The notes beneath the pieces were generated by a model. The model was not told where the DNA came from and made no database searches. It worked only from the letters and a program-made list of their open reading frames with translations. Source: Castanopsis chinensis (lineage: Eukaryota; Streptophyta; Magnoliopsida; Fagales; Fagaceae). Taken from it: a stretch of 64,000 nt of DNA. Of this stretch, positions 24,591 to 36,289 are shown piece by piece. A program made the translations under genes and the position numbers. The stretch lies in the NCBI GenBank assembly GCA_032878915.1, contig JAVQMG010000101.1:2336501-2400500 (forward strand). Direction: 5' to 3'. Position 1 is the stretch's first letter. The number at the start of each line of letters is the position of its first letter.

Positions 24591-25479
24591 ATATATACAA
24601 CATCAAATAACGATTAAACCATTCTTTTGTTTTCATTCTTTGAAAAAAAAAAAAACCATTAAATTAAAATTATGATACAATTTTATGCCTTTGCTTTCCT
24701 AGTCCATGTGCAATACATAATTGATCGACAATATATATGGAGTCCAAACCAAACGAATTTGGTATTTTTATGAGACGTGACACTTTAAAGTTGAAACCCA
24801 GATAAAACAAATGTTCGACCAAGCCCAAAGTTGATGAGTTTTGACGGTGGAAAACATGGTTTAGATATTTTATGAAACACTTGAGAATGAGGGGTCTGAG
24901 TTTAACTCTCTTAATTTGCAGTGTTTGACCTTTGATATTTTATAGAAGAGATTAATATACTTTTAGTCTTCGAAAATTCCAACTTGGAATACGCATACAT
25001 ACATGGCGACTTTAAGAATTTAAAGCATTAATGAACCATTAAATTGATTTTAAGTGTTCAATTATGTACGAGAAAAGTGTTAGACCCTCCATAACACCCA
25101 CCTAACAACATTGCCTTATTGCTATCATTTTAATTTTTTAACTACTCTAATGAGCAAAGCAAAAAAAAAAAAGAAAAAAGAAGAAGAATAAAATTACACT
25201 AATGAGGGGAGACGATGCTATTTACAGTAGTTTTATAGCCTTGCTAATTTAGGTTTTATCCCTATTAATTAATTGTTGGTAGTTACAATTACACTATATC
25301 TGTGACAAGTTGTTAGGTACATTATTCATAACAATGCATTTTTTTTTTTTTTTTTGCTGAATATAAATCTTATTGATCAACAATAGATACAGAAGCCTGG
25401 GATGTCTCAGCCAAGATAACATTAACAAAACTTAAAGAGCCAAATCCTAGATCAAAAGAACCAAACAAAGACTAGTTAA

Positions 25480-26184
25480 GGGACCAATTGGCAAGCACAT
25501 GGACAGCCTTATTAGCCTCCCTATGAACCTAGTTAAAAGATACATGACTATAGTCACTGATTACATTCTTAACAGATTCAACAAAATTCAAAAGTCTCCA
25601 AGGAATTAGGTTCCCGCCAGATTTAATGGCATCTATACAAACTTTACAGTCACTCTCTATAACACAACTACAAAAAGAGAAGTTAATAGCAAAATGGATA
25701 GCCAATAGGATGGCATAAGCCTCTGCTTGAATAGGGTTGTTGCTATTAACTTTCTTGGAAATTGCAAACACCAAATTCCCTCTCCAATCTCTGGCAACAA
25801 TTGCTGTGTAAGAAGATAGATCACTTACTGCTGCATCACAATTCAATTTTAACATACCTTGGTTTGGACAACACCACCTGACACTACTTCTAGTTGGAAC
25901 ACTTGTCAACACTAGAACTTTGGACCGCCAATGCTCCAAGAACAGCTTCTGAAGGCTTCTAATGACTTGACCCTCCACTAGAGGAGATCTCTCATTAAAT
26001 GCCTTGTTTCTCCACATCCAGATCATGTCTAAAGTTAGAGCTCCAAATTGCAGAAATTCATCTCTTTGCTCTTTTTCCAGTTGGAGGGATGAAGGAGGAT
26101 CAATGAATAAACCAATCAAATGAGCCGGAGATTGAATCTGCCATTTGTCAATTCTAAGGTTCCATTGAGAAGTCCAGCTTTTTT
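25480..26184 (-). pseudogene. LINE ORF2 C-terminal RNase H segment
   Basis: The minus-strand frame from about 26180 reads SWTSQWNLRIDKWQ, ALTLDMIWMWRNKAFNE, then an RNase H-like domain: CCPNQGMLKLNCDAAVSD (first Asp), IQAEAYAILLAIHFAIN (Glu) and VIESDCKVCIDAIKSGG (second Asp). A TAG at 25531-25529 stands where Trp is expected, and the frame continues VHREANKAVHVLANWSLN, in which the final catalytic Asp position appears to be His. It degraded the RNA of the RNA/DNA hybrid during LINE retrotransposition in the ancestral protein. The T tract at 25341-25355 is its poly(A) tail. Confidence 0.85.
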
Positions 26185-27265
26185 AGTTCGAAGGGAGTCC
26201 ACCCTGACTTTCTTAGACAAGTTAAAGACCTGTGGGGTTTTAAATAGCTCCAGCATGGAACTAATTACATAGGGGTGCCTTTATTCTTATCAAATAATAA
26301 GGCCAGGGACTTTGCCTATGTTAAAGAGAAGATAGATGCAAGATTGGCTAACTGAAAGAGCAAAAGTCTATCTTGGGCTGGTAGAGCTACTTTGATTAAA
26401 TCGGTTGCCCAAACCATCCCTAACTATACTATGTCCTCCTTTTGCTCCCAAAGAAAATTAATGACAAGTTAGATGCTACTGTGAGACATTTTTGGTGGAA
26501 GCCGAAAAAGGAGTCTAATAAGTTTTTCACTTCTATAGCATGGGATGATTTGTGTCGGCCGAAAGATGAAGATGGTCTTGGTTTCAAAAAGTTTGAGAAC
26601 CTGAACCAAGCCTTAGTTTCCAAACTAAGATGGTGGATGTTATCCAGGAAAAACTGTTTTTGTGTGAAGCAATTGGCAGCCAAGTACAAGGTTAGAGCTG
26701 ATTGGCTTAGAGCTCCTAAAGCTTCTAATGCATCATGGGTTTGGAAAGGTATTGAAAGGGTGAAGAACATAATCAAGTTAGGAGTGTGTAAATTAGTAGG
26801 TTCGGGGAATTCAATTTTAGTTTGGGAAGATCCTTGGTTACCTGAAAAGTCAGGCTTTATTCCAACACCATGGTCTCAAGTAATTAATTCTTGTTTGGTA
26901 GTTTCCTAGCTTCTAAACCCTTCGGGTTTAGGTTGAAATGATAATTTGTTGAATGAGTTCTTTGACCAAGAGTCTATTGTGACTATTAAAAACATCCTAA
27001 TTTGGTCTTTTGGTCAGGAAGATAGATGGACTTGGACCAAATCTGAAAATGGGTAGTTCTTAGTGAAATTTTGTTATCGTCTCATTACTGATGGCGATAA
27101 CATTTTTAGCAGTGTTTCTCTCACAAGGAAAATTTGGAAGGCCAACATTCATGAGAGACTAAAGATGCATCTTTGGAGAATAGCATTTAATCTTCTCCCA
27201 AGTAAGGATCGTTTGAGCGAGTTTTCACCCTCTTCGGACACTAGTTGCCCTCTATGTAATTTATG
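26185..27265 (+). pseudogene. LINE ORF2 reverse transcriptase C-terminus and zf-RVT
   Basis: The plus strand, with several frameshifts, reads HPDFLRQVKDLWGFK, YIGVPLFLSNNKARDFAYVK, KSKSLSWAGRATLIKSVAQ, KINDKLDATVRHFWWKPKK, LGFKKFENLNQALVSKLRWW, and then the zf-RVT region IWKANIHERLKMHLWRIAFN with DTSCPLC. This is the part of ORF2 immediately upstream of the RNase H segment. It lies in opposite orientation to that segment and shares only a short gap with it in element coordinates. Stops occur at, for example, about 26355 (TGA for Trp) and 27055. Not functional. Confidence 0.85.
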
Positions 27266-27445
27266 GAGGAAACATCGAATAACACTGGCATGGAGAGGAT
27301 TATCTCCAAAACAGAGAATTTAGGGTGGAAAAAAGGCAAAATCAGCTTGGAAGTCAATTAAGAGTCCTCATTTCAATCAAAGTTCCTTTTGGTAGGTAAG
27401 ATCGTATCTAAAAAATCTTTTTCTTGAGTTGTTGTTAAAGATATA

Positions 27446-29005
27446 GTGACAAAAGCTTGGAGTTTAATGATGGAGGTTGAAGTTTCGGTGCTTGATAGGA
27501 ATGTTTCCCAATTTTCTTTTAATCATGAAGCTGATGTCAAAAGGGCTTGGGATCATAGACTTTGGTCCATTAAAGGTGAACATTTAATACTGAAAAAGTT
27601 TAGAGCAAATCTCAGTCCTAATGAAGTAGATTTTTCCACAATTGTTTTCTGGGTTCAAGTTCATGGCTTACCTCTTAATAGACAATCTAAAGAAAACATT
27701 TTCAAAATTGGTGGTTTCTTAGGTAGGACCTTGGATGTTGATCTTGTAGGTAGTAAAGGAGGAGTGTGGAAAAATTTTGTTAAAGTCAGAGTAGAAGTGG
27801 ATGTCTCTTGTCCACTATGTACTGGCTTTCCTCTTGATCGAGATGATCAGGGACTTCCTGTACTTTGGATTCCCTTTAAGTTTGAGAAACTAGCTAATTT
27901 TTGCTATGGTTGTGGTAGATTAGGGCACGATCTAAGATCTTATTTGGAGGAAGAGTTTTAAAGGATAGGCAAGGGGAATGTTTTCCAAAAAAACTATGGA
28001 AATTGGCTTCATGCTGAGAATAATGATTTCCAACCTGGTTTTGGTCCAAAGGTCCTTGATAAACTTGTTCCAACAGAAGGTGATAGAGATGCGGGAACAT
28101 CAGTGCAGAAATCAAATATTGTGGAAGCATTCTTGAGGAACCAGAGAGTTCTGTCAGCCATTGCTAATGGGAACGAAGCAGAGGAGAGAGTACGAACTGA
28201 GCTGGCAGTTGTCAATCAATCAATGGGTCAGAAAGTGGACAGCATAGAGCATGGGGCTTGAAAAGGTACTGAGGAGATCCTGGGTATGCTCTCCACCACT
28301 CATGTAAATTTAGAGGGTTTGAGTCATGACCATTCTCACCAAGACCCTTCTCCCCAAGTAAATTATCAACCTAACCCATCTCCATTTGGGCCCAACCCAA
28401 ATAATGACCCTTCAACATCTAAAACTCAGCCCGTAGCCTCTATATTAATGTCTCCCTATCCAAAGCCTCCTAGAAAAATTGGACCTCCAAGCCCACCTCA
28501 TAATTCCCTTCATCAAATCAATGCCCAAGCTGAAAATATTTCCCCACCAAGCAAAATTATTTCCAATAGCTCAATAAAACGTAAATCCACTAACTCATAT
28601 CCTTCTGACCTTCTTGCTAAAAAACCCAAACTCCCCCAATCTTCCCAAACCTCCAATCTTGAAAGTCCTCTCTCTTCCTTCAGCAACAATGACGAATCTT
28701 CTAGAACATCCCAACCGTTCAATTTTGAATGTACTCTGTCTTCCTTCATCAATAATGATGGCTCCTCTAAAAGATCTGTGGTATCTCAAAAGCATGGAGA
28801 AGCTGGGAAAGTAATGGAAAAAGCACATCTAAAAGCCAAAACTTCCCTAAAGGCTCTTGCCAAAATTAAGAATGTGGATAGCAACCCTTTTAATTCCAAG
28901 GTTTCTATTGAAGATCGGCTAGACAGCTCAAGTGAGTCTTCTCTTTCCTTAAATTTCCAAATGGCCGAGGAGGCAGGCCTTATCAAGCCCCACCCCTCGC
29001 CATGA
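27446..29005 (+). pseudogene. LINE ORF1 (DUF4283 plus CCHC zinc knuckle)
   Basis: ORF1 of plant L1-type LINEs binds element RNA. Frame 27446-27961 reads a DUF4283-like domain (FNHEADVKRAWDHRLWSIKG, VDFSTIVFWVQVHGLPL, GGFLGRTLDVDLVGSKGG, FVKVRVEVDVSCPLCTGF) and a zinc-knuckle start (FKFEKLANFCYGCGRLGHD), in which the last expected Cys appears as Ser or Tyr. A TAA follows EEEF, and another in-frame stop lies before GTEEILGML. From 28286 a Pro/Ser-rich tail continues to 29005. The stop codon overlaps the ORF2 start as ATGA (29002-29005). Degenerate but recognisable over about 520 codons. Confidence 0.8.
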
Positions 29006-29138
29006 GGACCCTTGCTTGGAACTGTCGTGGTGCTGGTAGAGCCCCGACAGTCAGAGCCCTCAAGGATCTTATTAGGGAAGAAAGTCCTGATATAGTTTTT
29101 ATAGCTGAATTTAAATCTAAGTCCTGTTATGAATCTAA
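29002..29138 (+). pseudogene. LINE ORF2 start, endonuclease N-terminus
   Basis: From ATG at 29002 the frame reads MRTLAWNCRGAGRAPTVRA then LKDLIREESPDIVFIAEFK, the N-terminus of an apurinic-type endonuclease as found in plant LINE ORF2 (WNCRG and a later Glu are characteristic). It stops abruptly at the right-hand target duplication at 29139 after 45 codons, so none of the later catalytic motifs exists here. Confidence 0.85.
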
Positions 29139-29208
29139 ATTCATAACAGTGCATTAAATGTAGGTAAGTGAGAATAATAATTATGTCTCTCCCATGTGTT
29201 CTCAATAC

Positions 29209-29253
29209 TTATGCTTTATGTTTTAATGAAAAAAATTAATTATGCTTTATGTT
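29209..29253 (+). mobile_element. Retroposon stub with 14-bp repeat
   Basis: TTATGCTTTATGTT occurs at 29209-29222 and 29240-29253. The 17 bases between are TTAATG, seven A and TTAA. The A tract is short and not flush with the right copy, so this one is less certain. Confidence 0.4.
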
Positions 29254-32176
29254 AGTGATTTAACTTGGACAATATGCAAAGGTCATCAAGCATAAACTGT
29301 ATGCATGGTTAGGTTTACTTTTCCGTTTTTATTTAGCTTGTTTGTTGTTGACTTGCATTTCTCATTATAGCAAACGTCTGAAAATGCAAAAACGTTTTCT
29401 TAAAACATATTTTTGCCAAAAACAAACTGAAGTAAAATATATACCAAAATGATGACATTACAAATTTTAATTCACTTATTTGAAAATACATATAGATAGG
29501 ATTTTAAAAATTCTTTGGTGGAGTTACTATAAAAGCTTTAAAGGATATTGAACCGAACTCAGTATAAAATGATTTTTATCTTCTTCATGTGACTTATAAC
29601 TGAGCTTGTTAGAGAAAGCAAATATTTTAGGTCTCTGTTGGGATTTTTCAGTGTGAAGTGCAGCAGTGCTCAGAGCAATGAATTAAACTAATATTTCTCT
29701 ATGGGGAACATTAAATTCCTTAGCAATGATAATATATTAATATGTGCTGGCATTAGGCAGAAAAGAGAAGCCTTTATTTAAAAAGGAGAGTTACTGAGTT
29801 AGGTTATTACTGGATACACTAATGTGTTATCCTCATAGAGGTTTCTCATACATTGATATCGACTTATCAAGATTCAAGATAAGGTATATTAAGTGGAAAG
29901 CCGAAAAGGCCTGTTCCTTATCATGTGTTCTCTCGTTCTTCTAGATAAAAATTGACCCACTTTAAAAAGCTTACCTCCTTTTGATTCATTTTTTATTTGA
30001 TACAGAAGGGAATCAAATCTAATCAATAATGTGGGGAAGAGTTGAAGGCCAACCACGCACTTTCTTACTAAATATTATATTTGTGTCTGATTGGTCATTT
30101 GATGTTATATGTAGTATAAATAATACTAATATAGGTAAGAAGAATGCGGAAAAAAAACGAAATATCTTATCAAAAAAATAAATAAAGGAAATAAACTTAT
30201 AAAGGACGATAATTTTCCACCAAACATCAGAGAGATTGAAATTTTAATATACAAAAATGAATATCTCATTTCTTTTTCTTTTTTAGTAAAGTATAAATAA
30301 AGAGATTTGACTATCAAAATTGAACTTCACAAAAAATAGATGCCATTGAGGTATAAGGATGACGAATATCTCATTTTTTTTTTAATTTCTTTTCAAAACA
30401 TCCTTTTTTATTTTTATTGTTAAGAAGAAAAAAAAAAAAACCTTAAGAGGCGGGTGGAGTAAATTTATAAAAGCACGCTATCTCTCGTCCTCTTTCTCAA
30501 TTTAGTAAGTTACCCAATAAATGGAAGAAGACAGTTCACTCCTCAACCCTTTTATTGTTTGGTAAGAAAGACTGAAAAAAAAAAAAAAAAAAAAAAACCC
30601 AAAAATGAACATGTCATTTTTTTTTTAGTTAGGTATAAATAAAGAAATTCAATTCTCAACCCCACAAAAAGTATATGCCATTAATGGGTAGGGTTAATAA
30701 AGATCTCATTCCTTGTTCCTTATTTCATAGTAACAGAGAAAGATGAGAAGGGAGAAAATTTTGTGTTTATTTTTTTATTTTTCCAAAATACCTTTTTTGA
30801 TATACAGTATATTAAAGGACAACCTTAAATAAGAGGAGAGGTAGTAAATTTATAGGAGAATATTATCCTTCATCCTATTTCTCAATTTAACTACAGAAAT
30901 ATTGAAGAACTTCTATTATTCACTATTCTTCTTTGCTAAGTATGGAGTCTCTTATGTATCTAAAAAGAGATGCAATTAGACAATAAAAAAAAAAGAAAAG
31001 AAAATAATGAGAATTTCTAGCAGAACCATACTTGCCACTAAAACTGAAACTGAAAACTGAAAACTGAAAAACTAAAAACTGGATTAGGCTGAAAACTGAA
31101 AACTGAAATTAAAAACTGAAAAATACTGTAATAAAATAATTTTTTAATATATAAATAGTATCACGGTGCTCATTTTTAATAAAAAAATTGTTGAAAAGTA
31201 AAAATTATGGGTCTATAAACCGTACATACTGTGCACTGTTCACAAAAAAAGTCAAACTTTTCGGCTAAAAAAAAATAAATAAAACGCAAAACGCTGGGCA
31301 AAACGCCTCATCCAAACGCCCTTTAAGTGCAATGTATTATATGAAAGAATTTCTAATAGGACAATAAGTGTCCTCTGTATTGGATGATTACTATACTAAG
31401 ATAAGGAAGAATCCAGCTCTCCCATTATATTACCCAAATGAAACATATGGGCCACGAGAACATCTCTAATCTCATAGGCAAAAACCCAACTACTGAGAGC
31501 AGAAGATTGGGAATCTGGGATTGGCCTAAAGGATTTACAATAAAAAAAAGCCCACTTGGGTAAATTATGCGCTTAAGAAATTTGCTGATTTAGGAACATG
31601 AACAAAGAGTACCAAGCAACAAACTTGGTTAAAGTTTCCTTCAAAGTAAAAACACAACAAATTAAAGGTTGGATTTAGAGCAAGTGTTTCAAATTAGTTT
31701 TGAAATCCATTCTAATATTATTGTACTGTGATTTCTTCCAGTTCGAAACTACTTTTATTTTTTAACTTTTAACCCGTTTAAAGTTTAAACCTCTTCTAAC
31801 CCATTTGAAACTAATCCAAAGTATTTAAAAATTTCAAGACATTTCATTAATTATGAAAATCTTCATACACAGAGAGAAAACGCTATGGATAAATCAAAAA
31901 CTTAATTACAATGAGTGTTATGTTACATTATATACTATGAGAGAGAGATTAATGCTTAAAATATCTGGGTTTGTATCCCAAAATATCTGATCTGTTATAA
32001 CAGACTTATCCTAATCAATAATTAACACTAGTGCCCGTATGACTAACTAACTGACTTAATGAAACTTTATGAACGGCATCGTTCCAGTGCGTGCTTTTTG
32101 AGAACAATCTTATTTAGCTCAGAACGATATCATTCTATTTTATGCGTGCTTTGTGAGAACAATCCTATATAGTTCA

Positions 32177-32221
32177 AAACGATATCGTTATTGTTAAAAA
32201 AAAAAAAAAAACGATATCATT
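32177..32221 (+). mobile_element. Possible retroposon stub with 13-bp repeat
   Basis: AAACGATATCGTT (32177-32189) and AAACGATATCATT (32209-32221) flank ATTGTT plus oligo(A). However, ACGATATCATT also occurs nearby at about 32125, so an older local duplication could explain part of this. Confidence 0.4.
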
Positions 32222-33151
32222 CTATTTAATGAGAAACGGTGTCATTCTTTTTAAAGTTAGACATACATTGTATTAAGGTCCGTTTGGTTGAAAGAGTAGA
32301 AAAGTAGATGGATAGAAAATAGGAAGATGATAGAAAAGTAAGAGAATAAAAGTGATTTAATTTTCTCTCATTTGTGTTTAGTTGAGAGGATAGAAAAGTA
32401 GAGAGATGAAAAATCTATTTTTTTGGTTAAGAAGAAAAATAAGAGAATGGAAAATGAAGTTGGTATAGATTTACAATTATGTTTATATCAAATAAAACAA
32501 AAAAGTAATACATTTTTTATTAAAAAATATTGTGTATGAACACTTCAATGTTTTTTTAGATAGCATAAGCTAAAGGAAGATGAGTACTAAAAAAAAAAAA
32601 AAAAACCTACTGAGAAGTACCAAAAAAGAAAGAAGCAGAGAAGTAGAAAAAAAAAAAAAGAATAAAAGAAAAAGAAGAAAAAAAAAAAAAAAAAGCAAAT
32701 GATAAGAAAGACACCCAGAAGAAGAAGAAAAAGAAAAATATTTATTAATAATAAAAAAAAAAAGGCAAGAACAGTCCCCTCCCTCCTAAAAAACAAACAC
32801 AATAGACAAAAACAATGGCCACGTGCATTGTACACATGGGCATTGTAGTAAGCTCAAATTGAACTTTTCCTCCCTCTTAGTTTTCTCTCTATTTTGGGAA
32901 GAGAAATTTTGGGAGAAGAAAACACTTGGACCCTACCACCTATTTTCTCTCTCCCCCCTCCCCCCATCTGAACAACCACTTAAAATGTCATTTCTCCATT
33001 TTTCTCTCCTAAATTTTTCATCCTCCTGAAACTCTCTCCAATAAAAGACACCCTTAGATAACATCATTTTGGGTCATTCTGCCAGAATTGTGTCTTCGTT
33101 TTCATTAGATAGTCTGCTACCCAGTCTTTCAAATTAAACTACAAAATTTAA

Positions 33152-33173
33152 TATATATATATATATATATATA
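33152..33173. repeat. (AT)n microsatellite
   Basis: About 11 AT units, followed downstream by a weak stub-like structure (TTATAATGA repeated at 33193-33201 and 33219-33227 around TTAACC plus oligo(A)). Confidence 0.85.
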
Positions 33174-34581
33174 AAGATCATGTAGTAGATTTTTATAATG
33201 ATTAACCAAAAAAAAAAATTATAATGACTAAATTTAAATAAATTATTTGAAATTGAAATAAAAATTAACAAAATTATCTTAAAAAAAAAAGAGCAAGTTT
33301 AGTACACTGAATGAAAAGTACAATAAGAATAATGATCTTTATAATCAGCAATAAAATATATTATAATGTAATAACCATTCCAATTCATAGGTTTGGTTGT
33401 AAAATTAGTTGTTACAAATGGAAAGTTAATAAATGATGCTCCATATGGAAACTTTGTAATTTTTTTTGAAAATATATTATTTTAAAAAAAAGTATCACAC
33501 TAGCTAAGAAATAGATGGTTCTATAAGAATTTGTTGACTATTTGACAAGTCAAGCTAAACATAAGAATTTGTTTGAAAACAAGTTTTTGAGTATGAGGCT
33601 TTATTTGAAATATTTATAATATTATATGTATGTACAAATTTGTAAAAAAATACCTATACAAACGAAGAGCTTTATAACTTAATTAGTTGACATTTCATAG
33701 TGTTTTTAACAAAAACATTTACAACCCCCAATTATCAATGGAATTATCAATATAGTTGACTCTACTCATTTTAATCCCTACGTGCTACTCTGTAATGCAC
33801 AAATTACAGACTATAGTGTAGACAAATTTGACAATGCTTTTGTTTCTCAAAAAAAATGCAGATATTGCATGGTATGTGCGAATTTGAAAAAAGGCACACG
33901 AATATGGTATTCTTAACAAAAATCTATGAATGGTTAAATATTAAGCACAATCCACAAATCCTTAACATTCTAAATCTACTTATTTCTTAAGAGATCATCT
34001 AGTGTATGGGATATCTGACCTGTACAATTACAGTGGTTAGTAGAATTTCCCACTTCGTTTGTTTATGTACCACCACTTCTTCTCGGTTAGCCACAAAATT
34101 GATCTCTGGACACTTGAAACTGAAGTGAAAAGTGCATATTTTCAAGAGCGAGCCAATCCGCTAGAGAGAAGCAGCCACCAGGTGAAAAAATATTTCAAAT
34201 GCACATGAATAAAAATGTATACATTGACGAGAGAAGAAAACTCTACAGCAACTGGATATTGTGAAATGAGGAATAGGGATTAGGGAAGCCAAAAAAAACC
34301 AAAGAGAATGCCTCTCCACCCTTGTTTTTATCACACTGCTGATACATGATACAATTTCAGGATAGGGACAGAAAAATTATAACAAGGTCACCAATTATTT
34401 CTTTACATCACCAGCCTATATATGATCAGGGAAATAATAAAAAAAAAAAAAAAATTAAATCAATTCAAAAGCAAACAAAAATGTATAGATGACCAAAAAA
34501 TTAATTCTTGAAATGATCAGAAATATTTCTATGATCGCCGCGGCCTACTCATTCCTACCTATGTCCCCTCTAGAGTCGGCG

Positions 34582-35394
34582 TTAGGTATGACATTTCTGT
34601 GACAGGATACGAGAATTCTTAGCCAATGTATCCACCGTGAAATCACAAGCAGCAACGAATTTCATGCTCCCATAATGTAATGCCCCAACTCTAATTCTTG
34701 CGTGTACATCCATCTTTAGAGACAAAGAAACTTCGATTTTTGGTTTTTGGCTTTTCATGCTTTTCTGAATCTCCTTAGGCAATACAATGTTTGAGCCATG
34801 AAAATCTACACCAAATGAGGTTGACTTTTTGCTGTCTTGCTTGAAAGATGGGTATTTGCCTTTAGCAATCCCTCGTTGCTTAAAAGAAAGGGAAGCAACA
34901 CCACCTGCCTTGTAATCAATGCCCACTATTTCATTCGAATTTTTGGCTCTGATCGTAATGCCATAATCTGGACGTGTATTATTCTTGACAACAACACGTT
35001 CAACGTGAAAAGTAGGATCCTTAGGCGTGAGCAAGACATAGACAACGGCAGCAATTACAGCAAGAACAAGGACAAGAAGAACAACAGAGACACAAATACA
35101 CAAGCTACAACGAGGACGACGGGGCTTCTTCCCTTTATTGCTGCGAAAAGGATTTCCATGGCGTTCAGCAAGAACGGCATTCTCAGGAGGCGGAACACAA
35201 AAGATTTGGTCTTTAGGGACTTGAACAACATAGGACGTCCCAGAACGATAGGCAGGTAGAGCTAGTTGATTATTATTATTATTATTTTCTGGTTGATCAG
35301 ATGATGAGTTTGAGTCATTAATTTTATTTTCTGGCTTATCAGATGATGATTTAGCGTCATGATCGTTGACAGAAGGGTCGGCCCGCTCCGCCAT
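34582..35394 (-). CDS. NHL13: NDR1/HIN1-like protein (LEA2 family)
   Basis: Plant membrane protein of the NDR1/HIN1-like group, whose members act at the plasma membrane, often in defence. The intronless frame encodes 270 residues. Residues 1-55 are a hydrophilic Asn/Ser/Asp-rich cytosolic tail. Residues 55-75 hold YVVQVPKDQIFCVPPPENA, a signature I associate with NHL13-type proteins. A basic KGKKPRRPR stretch precedes one membrane helix at about 97-122 (CVSVVLLVLVLAVIAAVVYV). Residues ~130-255 form the LEA2 fold (FHVERVVVKNNTRPDYGITI to MKFVAACDFTVDTLAKN). The start is the ATG in GGCGGAGCGGGCC context, shared with the duplicate at 44410-44676. The frame has no defect. The exact paralogue assignment is tentative; the family is secure. 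Confidence 0.88.
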   Translation of the reverse strand: MAERADPSVNDHDAKSSSDKPENKINDSNSSSDQPENNNNNNQLALPAYRSGTSYVVQVPKDQIFCVPPPENAVLAERHGNPFRSNKGKKPRRPRCSLCICVSVVLLVLVLAVIAAVVYVLLTPKDPTFHVERVVVKNNTRPDYGITIRAKNSNEIVGIDYKAGGVASLSFKQRGIAKGKYPSFKQDSKKSTSFGVDFHGSNIVLPKEIQKSMKSQKPKIEVSLSLKMDVHARIRVGALHYGSMKFVAACDFTVDTLAKNSRILSQKCHT

Positions 35395-35835
35395 GTGAAG
35401 ATGGGGAGCGGTGGCGAGGAATGGGAGGGTGATTGTTTATGTTGCAAAAAAATGCAATATTATTGGAGGGAAACCGAGTAAGACAGAGAGATTGGTGGTA
35501 AGTTTGGTTTAGAGATTCTCCAATATTAGAGGAGGGTTTACTTGGTCAAATCAATTTGCCTAGCGGTTCTCCGAGATTGATTTTTACATGCCAAATTGCT
35601 TTGGTCTTGGTTACTTATATACCTTCGGACCTGATTGTTTTTTCACTCTGATGAATTTCATCATCTTCACTGCTAGTACTTATTTACTAAGAATGGAACA
35701 CCAGTTTGCCATTTATGTAACTTGTAATGTATTTGATTTTGATGGTCCAAATATTGGGCTTCGATATGATAATCCAATCAGAGCATGTATCTTGGGCCTT
35801 GGCTTAGTGGCCTCTTGACATTCTTCACTGGACTT
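35104..35835. repeat. Segmental duplication, NHL gene copy and upstream
   Basis: The 5' part of the NHL gene and about 440 bp upstream recur at 44410-45085. Shared blocks include GAGATTCTCCAATATTAGAG, TTACTTGGTCAAATCAATTT, CGAGATTGATTTTTAC, GGACCTGATTGTTTTT and CCAAATATTGGGCTT. Similarity fades soon after TTGACATTCTT at 35817-35827, just before the MULE at 35858. Confidence 0.75.
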
Positions 35836-36289
35836 CGCTAACAAGAGCCGGCCAGCCGTGGTTAATGAACCAGCTTCTTGGGCCCCACTTGCTTAAGGAA
35901 TTGATAAAAGTTAACTTTTCAATGCATTTATTTTAGCTGTGAAGCTTGGTTTTTCTAATAAATATATGATAAAAATGCCCCCTTTAATATACCTTTAACA
36001 CATTTTTCTCTATTTCATTTTTTATTTTTCATCCATGTTCACTTTATCAATATTTTACTCATCATTTTCTTTCGCTTTACCAATATCAAACTCACTTTCT
36101 TTCACTTAACCATTATCAAACCCACTTCAAAAAAAAAAAAGTAGAGATGAAGAAAAGCTCAAATGTTCAATGAAGGATTAAGCAATTATTTTGCAAGGTG
36201 CAATAATTTTATTTTATTTTATTAAATTCATATTTATTTTTTAAAATATATTTGAATTTGAGGTTAATCTTTATGTTTAATACATGTTG

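Larger units (their letters stand above)
23441..25021. mobile_element. Inverted-repeat DNA element with nested retroposons
   Basis: The left arm (about 23441-23700) and right arm (about 24755-25021) are long inverted repeats. The left reads AAATTCTTAGAGTTGCCATG, CCAAGTTGGAATTTTCGAAG and AAGTTTCAACTTTAAAGTGTCAC-like sequence; the right carries their reverse complements. The arms are over 250 bp with scattered differences. The element has no coding frame of its own and contains two retroposon insertions. I could not identify its target duplication, so Mutator-like versus foldback class is open. Confidence 0.65.
25324..29155. mobile_element. Rearranged plant L1-type LINE within one 17-bp TSD
   Basis: A 17-bp direct repeat with one mismatch (ATTCATAACAATGCATT at 25324-25340, ATTCATAACAGTGCATT at 29139-29155) encloses three LINE pieces in unusual order. 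Piece 1 is the minus-strand 3' end with T tract and RNase H domain (25341-~26184). Piece 2 is a plus-strand C-terminal reverse transcriptase and zf-RVT segment (~26185-27265). Piece 3 is a plus-strand ORF1 and the first codons of ORF2 (~27266-29138). No poly(A) or direct repeat separates them, so I infer one complex insertion. All frames carry stops or frameshifts. Confidence 0.82.
29254..34200. other. Intergenic repeats, no gene seen
   Basis: No gene is visible in about 5 kb. Two diverged ~360-bp repeats (about 30340-30500 and 30690-30890) share AAATTTATAAAAGCACGC/AAATTTATAGGAGAATAT-type segments and CTCATTTTTT/CTCATTCC blocks. About 31020-31325 ends CAAAACGCCTCATCCAAACG, resembling one end of a hAT-type MITE. 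About 32576-32760 is A-rich low-complexity sequence whose Phe-rich opposite-strand frame is not a gene. Confidence 0.45.

Noticed and set aside
32587..32835. Minus-strand Phe/Leu-rich frame resembling a membrane protein
   Set aside because: It is the complement of poly(A)/AAG low-complexity sequence; no family motif or conserved start.
32276..33056. MITE starting GGTCCGTTTGGTTG
   Set aside because: The left end looks MITE-like, but I could not find a matching inverted right end near 33050.
34837..35259. Plus-strand frame of 140 codons
   Set aside because: It is the antisense shadow of the intact NHL gene.
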